Shown: positions 39,251 through 47,884, counted from the stretch's first letter. The stretch is DNA of 64,000 nt from Aquibium microcysteis (GCF_014495845.1 NZ_CP061080.1:3585001-3649000); one strand, 5' to 3'. Notes: a model not told the origin generated them from the letters alone. A program made the numbers and translations.

Positions 39251-40624
39251 ATGCGGGGAACCAGCGACAGGATCGGCGGCGTGCCCGTCGCGCGCATCGA
39301 AGCGCTGCGCGAGCGCGAAGCGGCGATCTTCGCCGCGGCCCGCCCGAAATCCGCTGCGGCCGCAGCCGAGCCCTCCGGCTTCCTCGACGGCGTGCCGCTG
39401 CACTGGATGCTCGACTGGCCGATGCCGTTCCGCATGGTGGTGGACGAGGCGCGCGGCGCGACGATCACCGACGTCGACGGCCATCGCCTCGACGATTTCT
39501 GCCTCGGCGACACCGGTTCGATGTTCGGGCATTCGCCCGCCCCCGTCGCCCGCGCCATCCGCCGCCAGGCCGGCAAGGGCCTCACCTACATGCTGCCCAA
39601 CGACGACGCGGCCGCCGTCGGCCGGTTGCTGGTGGAGCGCTTCGGCCTTGCCCGCTGGCAGGTCGCCACGACGGCCACGGACGCCAACCGCTTCGCGCTG
39701 CGGCTCGCCCGCGCCGTCACCGGCCGGCCGAAGATCCTCGTCTTCAACGGCTGCTATCACGGCGCGGTGGACGAGACGATGGTGCGGCTGAAGGACGGCC
39801 GCCCGGTCAACCGCCCAGGCCTCGCCGGCGAGTTCCGGGACCTGACGCAGGCGACCCGGATCGTCGAGTTCAACGACATCCCCGCGCTCGAAGCCGCACT
39901 CGCCGCCGGCGACGTGGCCTGCGTCATCACCGAGCCGGTGCTCACCAATTCCTGCATGGTCCTGCCGGCGCCGGGCTTCCACGACGCGCTGCGCCGCGCC
40001 ACCCGCGCAACCGGCACGCTGCTGCTCATCGACGAGACCCACACGATCTCGTCCGGTCTCGGCGGCTACACCCGCACCTTCGGCCTCGAGCCCGACCTCT
40101 TCGTCCTGGGCAAGCCGATCGCCGGCGGCGTACCGGCCGCCGTCTGGGGCATGACCGACGAGGTCGCCGGACGATGGGAGGCCTATGGCAGGATCAAGGA
40201 GCCGGGTTACTCGGGCATGGGCACGACGCTGTCGGCCAACCCGCTGCAGTTCGCCGCCATGCGGGCGACACTGGAGGACGTGATGACGGCTGAAAACTAC
40301 GCCCGCATGGACCGCCTCGCCGGACGTCTGCAGGCCGGCCTGTCCGCCGCGATCACGCGAAGCGGCCTGCCCTGGCATGTCGCGCGCGTCGGTACCCGCG
40401 TCGAGTTCATCTGCGCCCCGGGCCCGCTCGGAAACGGCGCCGAAGCCGAGGCCGCCCATGCGCCCGCGCTGGAAGCCGCCATCCATCTCGCCCTCGTCAA
40501 CCGCGGCTGCCTGATCGCGCCGTTCCACAACATGATGCTCGTCTCCCCCGCCACCACGGCACGGCAGGTCGACCGGCTGGTCGGGGCCTTCGGCGCTGTC
40601 TGCGCGGAACTGGTGGGACATTGA
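39251..40624 (+). CDS. Class III aminotransferase (aspartate aminotransferase family)
   Basis: 457 residues. Class III/GSA-aminomutase-like PLP enzyme: the glycine-rich segment LVFNGCYHGAVDETM, the PLP-contacting DETHTISSG, and the Schiff-base lysine in LGKPIAGGVPAAVWG. The N terminus (LREREAAIFAAARPKS) is as in transaminases that act on bulky or beta-amino substrates. It is followed by the palindromic element at 40645 and a glutamine synthetase-like gene on the same strand, suggesting amine catabolism (inference). Confidence 0.9.
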   Translation: MRGTSDRIGGVPVARIEALREREAAIFAAARPKSAAAAAEPSGFLDGVPLHWMLDWPMPFRMVVDEARGATITDVDGHRLDDFCLGDTGSMFGHSPAPVARAIRRQAGKGLTYMLPNDDAAAVGRLLVERFGLARWQVATTATDANRFALRLARAVTGRPKILVFNGCYHGAVDETMVRLKDGRPVNRPGLAGEFRDLTQATRIVEFNDIPALEAALAAGDVACVITEPVLTNSCMVLPAPGFHDALRRATRATGTLLLIDETHTISSGLGGYTRTFGLEPDLFVLGKPIAGGVPAAVWGMTDEVAGRWEAYGRIKEPGYSGMGTTLSANPLQFAAMRATLEDVMTAENYARMDRLAGRLQAGLSAAITRSGLPWHVARVGTRVEFICAPGPLGNGAEAEAAHAPALEAAIHLALVNRGCLIAPFHNMMLVSPATTARQVDRLVGAFGAVCAELVGH

Positions 40625-40644
40625 GATGCCCATGCTCCGTCGCG

Positions 40645-40798
40645 CCCCCCTCTGGCCTGCCGGCCATCTCCCCCACACGGGGGGAGATCGGCAGTTTTTG
40701 CGACGGCGCGTCTCCTTCGATCTCAGCGATTGGCGAAGGCCGTCGCGATATCCGATCTCCCCCCTTGTGGGGGAGATGCCCGGCAGGGCAGAGGGGGG
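40645..40798. repeat. 154-bp palindromic element, copy A
   Basis: It starts CCCCCCTCTGGCCTGCCGGC and ends as the near inverse complement (GGCAGGGCAGAGGGGGG). Each arm carries a CATCTCCCCC...GGGGGAGAT hairpin; the centre (about 40690-40750) is unique sequence. It has the same arms and exactly the same length as the element at 62118-62271. It lies in the 225-base gap between the aminotransferase and the glutamine synthetase-like gene. Confidence 0.85.
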
Positions 40799-40849
40799 CG
40801 CCGCAGAGCGCGACGCACCACGAACCGCAAGACCCGCGAGCCCCCATCC

Positions 40850-42238
40850 ATGACATCCCCCTCCGGCTCCACCCCAGACGAAGCCCGCGCCTTCCTGGAA
40901 GCCCATCCGGACGTCGAGGCGATCGACATCGTGCTGGTCGACGTCAACGGTGTCGGCCGCGGCAAGATCATCCGGAGGCACGAACTCGAAGGGTTCTACA
41001 AGGGCGGCCGGCACCTGCCGATCTCGATCCTCGGCCTCGACATCACGGGCGAGGACGTCCACGAGACGGGTCTCATCTGGGATTCCGGCGACGGCGACCT
41101 GCGCGCCTGGCCGATCCCCGGCACGCTGGTTCCTCTCCACGGCACCAGCCCGCGCCGCGCCCAGGTGCTGATGTCGATGTACGGCCTCGATGGTGCGCCG
41201 ATGACGTCGGACCCGCGTCATGCGCTGGCGCGGCAGGTCGAAGCTTTCGCCGCACGCGGACTTCATCCGGCCGGCGCTTTCGAACTGGAGTTCTTCCTGC
41301 TTGCCGGCGAGCGCGATGCCGACGGCCGCGTCCAGCCGGCCCGCGCGGTGGTCGACGGCCGCCGCTCGGGCAAGACGGAAGTCTATTCGGTCGACCACCT
41401 GCACGGCATGGAACCGCTGTTCTCCGACATCTACGCCGCCGCACGGGGGCAGGCGATCCCGGCCGAGACGGTGATCTCCGAATATGCGCCGGGACAATAC
41501 GAACTGACCCTCAACTACCGCCGCGACATCCTGAGGGCCGCAGACGACCTGATCATGCTGAAGCGCCTCGTCCGCGCGCAGGCGCGCCGCCACGGCGTCA
41601 CCGCCTGCTTCATGGCCAAGCCGATCGAAGCCTATGCCGGCTCGGGCATGCATCTCCACGTCTCGCTGCAGGACGAGGCGGGCCGCAACGTCTTCGCCGA
41701 GGCCGAGGAGGGCCGCTGGGAGCCCCGCCTGCTGCACGCGCTCGGCGGGCTGGCGGCCACGATGGGCGAATCCATGCTGGTCTTCGCCCCGCATGCCAAT
41801 TCCTGGCGCCGCTTCGTCGCCCAGTCCTACGCGCCCGTGGCGCCCAGCTGGGGCGTCAACAACCGCTCGGTGGCGCTGCGCGTTCCGGCCGGCGACACAA
41901 AGAACCGCCGCATCGAGCACCGGCCCTCGGGCGTGGACGCCAACCCCTACCTCGTGGCGGCCACCGTGCTCGCTGGCATCGCCAGGGGCCTCGACGAGGC
42001 GATCGACCCCGGCCCCGAGACCACCGGCAACGGCTACGCCGCCGCCGACGGCACCCGCGTCGCCATGCCCGCCGACTGGCGCTCGGCCATCGAGGCGGCG
42101 AAGGGATCCGCGTTCCTGAAGCAGGCGCTCGGCGCTGACCTCCACCGCACCTTCACCGCCATCAAGCAGGCGGAGTACCTCCGCGTCGCCCGCACGGTGA
42201 GCGAACTGGACTATCATCTCTACCTGCACGAGGTCTGA
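40850..42238 (+). CDS. Glutamine synthetase family protein (gamma-glutamylputrescine synthetase-like)
   Basis: 462 residues from ATG 40850. GS beta-grasp domain first (VDVNGVGRGKIIRR), then the catalytic domain with AFELEFFLL, SGMHLHVSLQ, NNRSVALRVP and RIEHRPSGVDANPY. The last 60 residues are a GS-type helix bundle. The set of motifs matches the GlnT/PuuA-like group that ligates glutamate to amines and not the housekeeping GlnA, which has a longer tyrosine adenylylation loop. A partner hydrolase of the PuuD type is at 29911. No strong ribosome binding site is seen at 40850. Confidence 0.88.
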   Translation: MTSPSGSTPDEARAFLEAHPDVEAIDIVLVDVNGVGRGKIIRRHELEGFYKGGRHLPISILGLDITGEDVHETGLIWDSGDGDLRAWPIPGTLVPLHGTSPRRAQVLMSMYGLDGAPMTSDPRHALARQVEAFAARGLHPAGAFELEFFLLAGERDADGRVQPARAVVDGRRSGKTEVYSVDHLHGMEPLFSDIYAAARGQAIPAETVISEYAPGQYELTLNYRRDILRAADDLIMLKRLVRAQARRHGVTACFMAKPIEAYAGSGMHLHVSLQDEAGRNVFAEAEEGRWEPRLLHALGGLAATMGESMLVFAPHANSWRRFVAQSYAPVAPSWGVNNRSVALRVPAGDTKNRRIEHRPSGVDANPYLVAATVLAGIARGLDEAIDPGPETTGNGYAAADGTRVAMPADWRSAIEAAKGSAFLKQALGADLHRTFTAIKQAEYLRVARTVSELDYHLYLHEV

Positions 42239-42380
42239 GCCCGAGGTCGTTCCCCCCACCGCCCCCACAGAGACGGCGCGACGCGGGACGCCCATCCCCG
42301 ACCCGATGGAAAGGACGGGCAGCCACCTCCTCATATCAAAGTGAATGGCGCCGGCAGGATCGGGAACGTATCATGAACGA

Positions 42381-43616
42381 ATGACAGCCCTCACCCTCCG
42401 CCAGAAGCTCTCCATTCTTTCCGATGCCGCCAAGTACGACGCCTCCTGCGCCTCCTCGGGCGCGGCGAAGCGCAATTCGCTGAAGAGCGGCGGCATCGGC
42501 TCGACGGAGGGCTCCGGCATCTGCCATTCCTATGCGCCCGACGGCCGCTGCATCTCGCTGCTCAAGATCCTGCTCACCAACTTCTGCATCTACGACTGCA
42601 GCTACTGCATCAACCGGTCGTCCTCCAACGTCCGCCGCGCCCGCTTCACGATCGACGAGGTGGTGCAGCTGACGCTCGACTTCTACAAGCGGAACTACAT
42701 CGAGGGCCTGTTCCTCTCGTCCGGCGTGATCCGCTCGCCCGACGAGACCATGGGCGAGATGGTCGAGATCGCCCGGCGCCTGCGCGAGGAGCACCGTTTC
42801 GGCGGCTACATCCACCTGAAGACGATCCCGGAATGTGCTCCGGAGCTTCTGGAGAAGGCCGGCCGCCTTGCCGACCGCCTGTCGATCAACGTGGAAATGC
42901 CCACCGACGAGGGGGTGAACCGGCTGGCGCCGGAGAAGAAGCCGGAGACGATCCGGATCTCCATGGCGAAACTGCGCTCGAAGATCGAGGAAACGTCCGA
43001 ACCCACGATGCGCTCGAAGAAGCGCCAGCGCTTCGCGCCCGGCGGCCAGTCGACGCAGATGATCATCGGGGCGGATGCCTCGCCCGACGCGACGATCCTG
43101 AAATCGAGCGCACGGCTCTATTCCAGCTACCGCCTGCGCCGCGTCTACTATTCCGCCTTCAGCCCGATCCCGGATTCCTCGGCGGCCCTCCCCCTCAAGA
43201 ACCCGCCGCTGATGCGCGAGCACCGGCTCTACCAGGCCGACTGGCTGATGCGCTTCTACGGCTTCGAACAGGAGGAGATTCTCGCCGGCCGGCCTGACGG
43301 GATGCTCGACCTCGCCGTCGATCCCAAGCTCGCCTGGGCGCTCCGCAACCGCGCGACCTTCCCGGTCGACGTCAACCGTGCCGACCGCGAGGCCCTGCTG
43401 CGCGTGCCGGGCCTCGGTACCCGCGCCGTCGGGCGCATTCTCGACACCCGGCGCCACCGGCGGCTGCGGCTGGAGGACGTCGGGCGCCTCTGTCAGTCGA
43501 TCGCCAAGGTCCGACCGTTCATCGTCGCGGAAGGCTGGTCGCCCGGCGGACTGACCGACAGCGCCGGCCTGCGCAGCCGGCTGACCCCGGCGCCGGTGCA
43601 GATGGAACTGTTCTGA
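42381..43616 (+). CDS. Putative DNA modification/repair radical SAM protein
   Basis: 411 residues from ATG 42381. The radical SAM CxxxCxxC motif is CIYDCSYC near residue 75, and the C terminus has a helix-hairpin-helix-like VNRADREALLRVPGLGTRA that may contact DNA. Together with an adjacent DUF4130-UDG gene, this matches the TIGR03916 family (radical SAM protein linked to uracil-DNA glycosylase). It uses SAM and a 4Fe-4S cluster; the lesion or target is not known. Its stop is two bases from the next start, so the two genes are one operon. Confidence 0.88.
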   Translation: MTALTLRQKLSILSDAAKYDASCASSGAAKRNSLKSGGIGSTEGSGICHSYAPDGRCISLLKILLTNFCIYDCSYCINRSSSNVRRARFTIDEVVQLTLDFYKRNYIEGLFLSSGVIRSPDETMGEMVEIARRLREEHRFGGYIHLKTIPECAPELLEKAGRLADRLSINVEMPTDEGVNRLAPEKKPETIRISMAKLRSKIEETSEPTMRSKKRQRFAPGGQSTQMIIGADASPDATILKSSARLYSSYRLRRVYYSAFSPIPDSSAALPLKNPPLMREHRLYQADWLMRFYGFEQEEILAGRPDGMLDLAVDPKLAWALRNRATFPVDVNRADREALLRVPGLGTRAVGRILDTRRHRRLRLEDVGRLCQSIAKVRPFIVAEGWSPGGLTDSAGLRSRLTPAPVQMELF

Positions 43617-43618
43617 CC

Positions 43619-45118
43619 ATGGCCGCCGTCGCCCGCAGCCTGCCGCGCATGACGGTCAAGCTCTCCGGCCCGGTTGACTTCGACGGCTGGCGTATCGCCG
43701 CCCGCGCGCTGGCCATGCGGGGCGTTCCCCCCGACCAGGTGGGCTGGACGATCGCGGGCAGCGCGTCCTCCGATCTCTTCGAGGAGCGGGCCCACCCCGC
43801 TTCGGAGACACCGCCCGCTCCGGAGGGTGCCACCTTCACCGTCCCGCGTGCCTTCGTCGAGCTAGCCGGGACCGTCGTCTGCCACCGCGACCCGGAGCGC
43901 TTCGCCCTGCTCTACCGGGTGCTCTTCCGACTGCGCGAGGAGCCGCACCTCATGAAGATCGCCTCCGACAGCGACGTCCGCCGCCTGGAGGCGATGGCGA
44001 AGTCGGTCCGCCGCGACATCCACAAGATGCGCGCCTTCGTGCGCTTCCGGGCCATCGGCAACGGTCCGGAGGCCCGACACGTTGCCTGGTTCGAGCCCGA
44101 TCACTTCATCGTCGAGGTCAACGCGCCCTTCTTCGTGCGCCGTTTCACCGCCATGCGCTGGACGATCCTGACGCCGCTCGCCTCGGCCGACTGGGACGGG
44201 ACGCGGCTCGTGATCGGCCCCGGCGCGACGAAGGCCGACGCGCCGTCCGAGGACGACGCCGAGTCCCTCTGGCGCACCTACTTTTCCTCGATCTTCAACC
44301 CGGCGCGGCTGAAGGTGAAGGCGATGCAGGCGGAGATGCCGAAGAAATACTGGCGGAACCTCCCGGAGGCATCCCTCATTCCGCAGATGATCCGCGGCGC
44401 CGAGGAGAAGGCCAGGGAGATGGTCGAGAAGCAGCCGAGCGAACCCGCCCCGCACCACGCGAAGATCAAGGCGCGCCACTGGCCGGCCCCGCCCGCCGGG
44501 GAGGCCGAGCCCGAGGACGGCGCCGACGCCCGCACCCTGCCCGACCTGTCGCGCGCCGCAGCAGCCTGCCGCCGCTGCGACCTCTGGCGCGAGGCCACCC
44601 AGACCGTCTTCGGCGACGGCCCGGACAAGGCACGCGTGGTCTTCGTCGGCGAGCAGCCCGGCGATCAGGAGGACATCGCCGGCAAGCCCTTCGTCGGCCC
44701 GGCCGGACGGCTCCTCGACGGGATCCTCGTCGAGGCCGGTGTCGACCGCGACCTGGTCTACGTCACCAATGCCGTCAAGCATTTCAAGTTCGAGCCGCGC
44801 GGCAAGCGCCGCATCCATGCCAAGCCCAACTTGGGCGAGGTAAAGGCCTGCCGCTGGTGGCTCGACCACGAACTGGCGCTGGTCCGTCCCGACCTGGCTG
44901 TCGCGCTTGGCGCCACCGCCGCCCAGTCCCTCCTCGGGAAGCCGGTCGCGATCACGAAGCTGCGCGGCCAGGTCGTCATCCGCGAAGACGGCCTGCGCGT
45001 CTTCCTCACCGTCCACCCCTCCTACCTCCTTCGCATCCCCGATCCCGCCGACCGCGACGCCGAGCACGCGCGATTCCTGGCGGACATGAAGGCAGTGAAG
45101 GCTATCATGTCGGCTTGA
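43619..45118 (+). CDS. DUF4130-UdgX fusion (uracil-DNA-binding protein)
   Basis: 499 residues. Residues 1-265 are the DUF4130 domain (FALLYRVLFRLREEPHLMK, FRAIGNG and HVAWFEPDHFIVEV), residues 265-310 a charged linker, and about 320-499 a uracil-DNA glycosylase fold: RRCDLWREATQTVFGDG with family 4-type cysteines, GEQPGDQEDIAGKPFVGPAG, and the loop FEPRGKRRIHAKP. KRRIH is the UdgX signature; its histidine makes a covalent bond with uracil in studied UdgX proteins. C-terminal TVHPSYLLR is the second motif of the fold. An in-frame ATG at 43649 is less likely because no ribosome binding site precedes it. Confidence 0.93.
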   Translation: MAAVARSLPRMTVKLSGPVDFDGWRIAARALAMRGVPPDQVGWTIAGSASSDLFEERAHPASETPPAPEGATFTVPRAFVELAGTVVCHRDPERFALLYRVLFRLREEPHLMKIASDSDVRRLEAMAKSVRRDIHKMRAFVRFRAIGNGPEARHVAWFEPDHFIVEVNAPFFVRRFTAMRWTILTPLASADWDGTRLVIGPGATKADAPSEDDAESLWRTYFSSIFNPARLKVKAMQAEMPKKYWRNLPEASLIPQMIRGAEEKAREMVEKQPSEPAPHHAKIKARHWPAPPAGEAEPEDGADARTLPDLSRAAAACRRCDLWREATQTVFGDGPDKARVVFVGEQPGDQEDIAGKPFVGPAGRLLDGILVEAGVDRDLVYVTNAVKHFKFEPRGKRRIHAKPNLGEVKACRWWLDHELALVRPDLAVALGATAAQSLLGKPVAITKLRGQVVIREDGLRVFLTVHPSYLLRIPDPADRDAEHARFLADMKAVKAIMSA

Positions 45119-45128
45119 GCGGCCCTAG

Positions 45129-45377
45129 TTAAGTGTCGACCGCAGCCTTGATGTCCGACAGCTGGTGATTGACCGTATTCCACACGATGCGCGGAAGGAC
45201 GTCTTCGTAGTCGTGCCGGAACACGTTCCCGGCGCCCGCGATCTGCGCCCATGGTACGGCTGGATGACGGGCTTTCAGCTCCGGCGGAAGGCGCCGCGAT
45301 GCTTCCGAGACGATCTCGAGGCATCGGATGACTGCGTAGAGGGTCTTTTCGTCGGCGCAGAAGGTGGAGAATTCCAT
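45129..45377 (-). CDS. HepT-like (DUF86) HEPN protein, 5' end apparently broken
   Basis: 82 residues from ATG 45377, but homologues are 110-120 residues. The missing N-terminal part (ALRALSDISYNIRLARSFTAG) is encoded in the same frame upstream, yet without a start codon: it runs directly into the TAG of the upstream MNT gene at 45441-45443. An ATG at 45451 leads into this region only after a one-base frameshift. The HEPN end GAGNVFRHDYEDV is present; the arginine normally found four to six residues before the histidine is glycine here, as in part of the DUF86 family. The toxin is therefore probably shortened or inactive. It converges with the UdgX gene, 10 bases apart. Confidence 0.65.
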   Translation of the reverse strand: MEFSTFCADEKTLYAVIRCLEIVSEASRRLPPELKARHPAVPWAQIAGAGNVFRHDYEDVLPRIVWNTVNHQLSDIKAAVDT

Positions 45378-45440
45378 TCCGGCGGTGAAGCTCCGAGCGA
45401 GGCGGATGTTGTACGAGATGTCCGAAAGGGCGCGCAGCGC

Positions 45441-45737
45441 CTAGAACGCATAGATCGCATTGCTCAGTGCGGCCGCCCGGACATGCGGCTTCAGCCCTTC
45501 GCGGTTGACCACGTCGACAGCCCCCTCGAACAGGCCGGCGATGAAGGCCTTGAGGTCGACATAGTCGTAGACCCCGAGACCTGTGTCCGCGTCGAGTTCG
45601 ATGACGATGTCGATGTCACTGCCGGCGTGCCTGTCCCCGCGCGCAGTCGACCCGAACAGCGCGACATGGCGCACGCCCCGACTCTGCAGGTCGGACTGGT
45701 GCCGTCTGAGGATGTCCAGGACCTCATCACGTTGCAT
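45441..45737 (-). CDS. MNT-type minimal nucleotidyltransferase antitoxin
   Basis: 98 residues from ATG 45737. The nucleotidyltransferase signature is GSTARGDRHAGSDIDIVIE, with the third acidic residue in VDVVNREGL. MNT proteins adenylylate the tyrosine of the HepT toxin (HEPN-MNT systems). The downstream toxin gene is disturbed at its start (see the 45129 entry), so this may be a decaying module. Confidence 0.85.
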   Translation of the reverse strand: MQRDEVLDILRRHQSDLQSRGVRHVALFGSTARGDRHAGSDIDIVIELDADTGLGVYDYVDLKAFIAGLFEGAVDVVNREGLKPHVRAAALSNAIYAF

Positions 45738-45774
45738 GGTGCGATGATAGCGCGATCCGCCCCCGCGCGACAGC

Positions 45775-47040
45775 CTATCGCACCAGCATCGCCCGCAGAT
45801 CGTTGACGTTGGTCCCGCTCGGCCCGGGCACGAACAGGTCGCCGAGCGCATCGAACGCGCTCCAGGCGTCGTTGGCGGCGAGCAGCCCGCGCGGGTCGCG
45901 GCCGGCGGCCCTCAGCCGCGCGGCACTCGTCCCGTCGCAGAAGGCGCCCGCATTGTCCTGCGATCCGTCGATCCCGTCGGTATCGGCGGCGAAGGCCGAG
46001 ATGCCGTCCACCCCGTCGATGCCGAGCGCCAGCGCCAGCAGGAACTCCGTGTTGCGCCCGCCTTTGCCCGCCCCGCGCAGCGTCACCGTCGTCTCGCCGC
46101 CCGACAGGATGACGACGGGTCTTCGAAACGGCCGGTCCCTCGCCGCCACCTCGCGCGCGATGGCAGCATGCACGCCCGCCACCCCGCGCGCCTCGCCCTC
46201 GATCGCGTCCGACAGGATCACCGCCTGCAGCCCCTGCGCGCGGGCGGCTGCCGCCGCCGCGTCGAGAGAAACGGCCGCCGAAGCGATCACGTGTACCTCG
46301 TTGCCGGCAAAGCGCGGATCGTCGGGCAGCGGCGCGTCGGCCTCCGATGAAGCGAGATGCGCCATCACCGCAGGCGGAAGGTCCATGCGCCAGGCCTCCA
46401 CCAGCCGCAGCGCGTCGGCCCGCGTCGAGCCGTCCGGCACCGTCGGCCCGGAGGAGACGAGCGCGGCGACGTCGCCGGGAATGTCGGAGACGACCAGCGT
46501 CACCACGCGTGCCGGACGCGCGGCCGCGGCCAGCCGCCCGCCCTTGATCGCCGAGACGTGCTTGCGGATCGCGTTCATCGCCGAGATCGGCGCGCCGGAG
46601 GCGAGCAGAGCGCGGTTGACGGCGATTTCGTCGTCGAGCGTGAGCCGTCCCGCCGGAGCCGGCAGCAGCGCCGAGCCGCCTCCCGAGATCAGCGCGACGA
46701 CCAGATCGTCCGCCGTCAGCCCGGACACCGCCTGCAACAGCCGCTGCGCGCCCGCGAGGCCCGCCGCATCCGGCACCGGATGCGCGGCCTCGATCACGCC
46801 GATCCGCCGGCACGGCGCACCGTAGCCGTAGCGCGTGACGACCAGCCCCTCGAGCGGCCCGTCCCAGGCATCCTCGAAGGCCCTCGCCATCTGCGCGGAG
46901 CCCTTGCCGGCCCCGATCACGATCGTCCGACCCTTCGGGCGCGCGGGCAGGAAGCGGCCGATCACCCGCGCCGGATCGGCGGCCGCCACGGCCGCCTCGT
47001 AGAGGCCGGTGAAGAGACGTCTCGGCTCGATGTCGCTCAT
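45775..47040 (-). CDS. Glycerate 2-kinase (TtuD/GckA family)
   Basis: 421 residues from ATG 47040. GckA/TtuD fold: N-terminal GRTIVIGAGKGSAQMA, middle ALISGGGSALLPAP, NAIRKHVSAIKGGRLA and C-terminal MOFRL-domain segment GGRNTEFLLALALGIDG with ADTDGIDGSQDNAGA. It phosphorylates D-glycerate at the 2-position, at the exit of glyoxylate/hydroxypyruvate metabolism. It overlaps the hydroxypyruvate isomerase gene by four bases (47037-47040), so the two are one operon. Confidence 0.93.
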   Translation of the reverse strand: MSDIEPRRLFTGLYEAAVAAADPARVIGRFLPARPKGRTIVIGAGKGSAQMARAFEDAWDGPLEGLVVTRYGYGAPCRRIGVIEAAHPVPDAAGLAGAQRLLQAVSGLTADDLVVALISGGGSALLPAPAGRLTLDDEIAVNRALLASGAPISAMNAIRKHVSAIKGGRLAAAARPARVVTLVVSDIPGDVAALVSSGPTVPDGSTRADALRLVEAWRMDLPPAVMAHLASSEADAPLPDDPRFAGNEVHVIASAAVSLDAAAAAARAQGLQAVILSDAIEGEARGVAGVHAAIAREVAARDRPFRRPVVILSGGETTVTLRGAGKGGRNTEFLLALALGIDGVDGISAFAADTDGIDGSQDNAGAFCDGTSAARLRAAGRDPRGLLAANDAWSAFDALGDLFVPGPSGTNVNDLRAMLVR

Positions 47041-47828
47041 GCCGCACCGCCGCCCAGCCACGGCTGTGCCCAGCCGAGCCCTTCGATCGTATCGCCGGCC
47101 GGAGAATACTCGCAGCCGACGAAGCCGTCATAGCCGCGGGCGTCCAGCGCCCGGAGCACGAAGCGGTAGTCGACCTCGCCGCTGTCCGGTTCGTGGCGGC
47201 CCGGATTGCCGGCGATCTGGACGTGGCCGATCAGGCTCCGGAATCGGTCGAAGGTGGCGATCAATTCGCCGCGCGTCCGGCTCTGATGGTAGAAGTCGTA
47301 CTGGATTGCGACCCCCGGCGAACCCACTGCCTCCACGATCGCGGCCGCCTGCTCTACCGACGAGAGGAAGTAGTTCGGCGTGTCGAACGGGTTGAGCGGC
47401 TCGATCAGAAGGCGGATGCCGTGCGGCCAGAACAGGTCCGCGGCCCGGCGCAGGTTCTCCACGAAGACGGTCTCCCGCTCGGCCATGGTGGCCGGACCGG
47501 ACAGCACGCCTGCCATGCAGTGGAGCCGTCGGCACCCGGTGGCGATCGCGTATCGGAGCGCCGGATCGAGGCTGTCGCGGAACCGGTCGCGCGCCTCCGG
47601 AATGCTCGCAAGGCCGCGCTCGCCTCCGGCGAGGTCGCCGGGCGGCAGGTTGAACAGCGCTGTCTCCAGCCCGTTGCGCTTCAGTTCGGCACCGATGGCG
47701 TCGGGGTCGAAAGCATAGGGAAACTGGAACTCGATGGCGGAAAACCCCGCCCGCGCCGCATGGCCGAAGCGATCGAGGAACGGTACCTCGGTGAACATGG
47801 TCGAAAGATTGGCGGCGAGCTTCGGCAT
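47037..47828 (-). CDS. hyi: Hydroxypyruvate isomerase family protein
   Basis: 263 residues from ATG 47828. TIM barrel of the AP-endonuclease-2 fold with the Hyi/OtnI markers: AIEFQFPYAFDPD, RLLIEPLNPFDTPNYFL, QYDFYHQSRTRGEL, GHVQIAGNPGRHEPD and GCEYSPAGDT; the two acidic metal ligands lie in IEPLN and CEYSP. It interconverts hydroxypyruvate and tartronate semialdehyde. Coupled to glycerate kinase, it feeds glyoxylate-derived C3 units into glycolysis, and it sits next to purine genes that release glyoxylate. Confidence 0.9.
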   Translation of the reverse strand: MPKLAANLSTMFTEVPFLDRFGHAARAGFSAIEFQFPYAFDPDAIGAELKRNGLETALFNLPPGDLAGGERGLASIPEARDRFRDSLDPALRYAIATGCRRLHCMAGVLSGPATMAERETVFVENLRRAADLFWPHGIRLLIEPLNPFDTPNYFLSSVEQAAAIVEAVGSPGVAIQYDFYHQSRTRGELIATFDRFRSLIGHVQIAGNPGRHEPDSGEVDYRFVLRALDARGYDGFVGCEYSPAGDTIEGLGWAQPWLGGGAA

Positions 47829-47884
47829 GGACGGTACTCCTGCGGATCGGCCGCGGACGGGGCGCGGCGCGGCCGGGTATTGCG

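Noticed and set aside
42239..42380. Possible terminator or operator after the glutamine synthetase-like gene
   Set aside because: The region is GC-rich but has no clear stem with T-run and no symmetrical motif that stands out.
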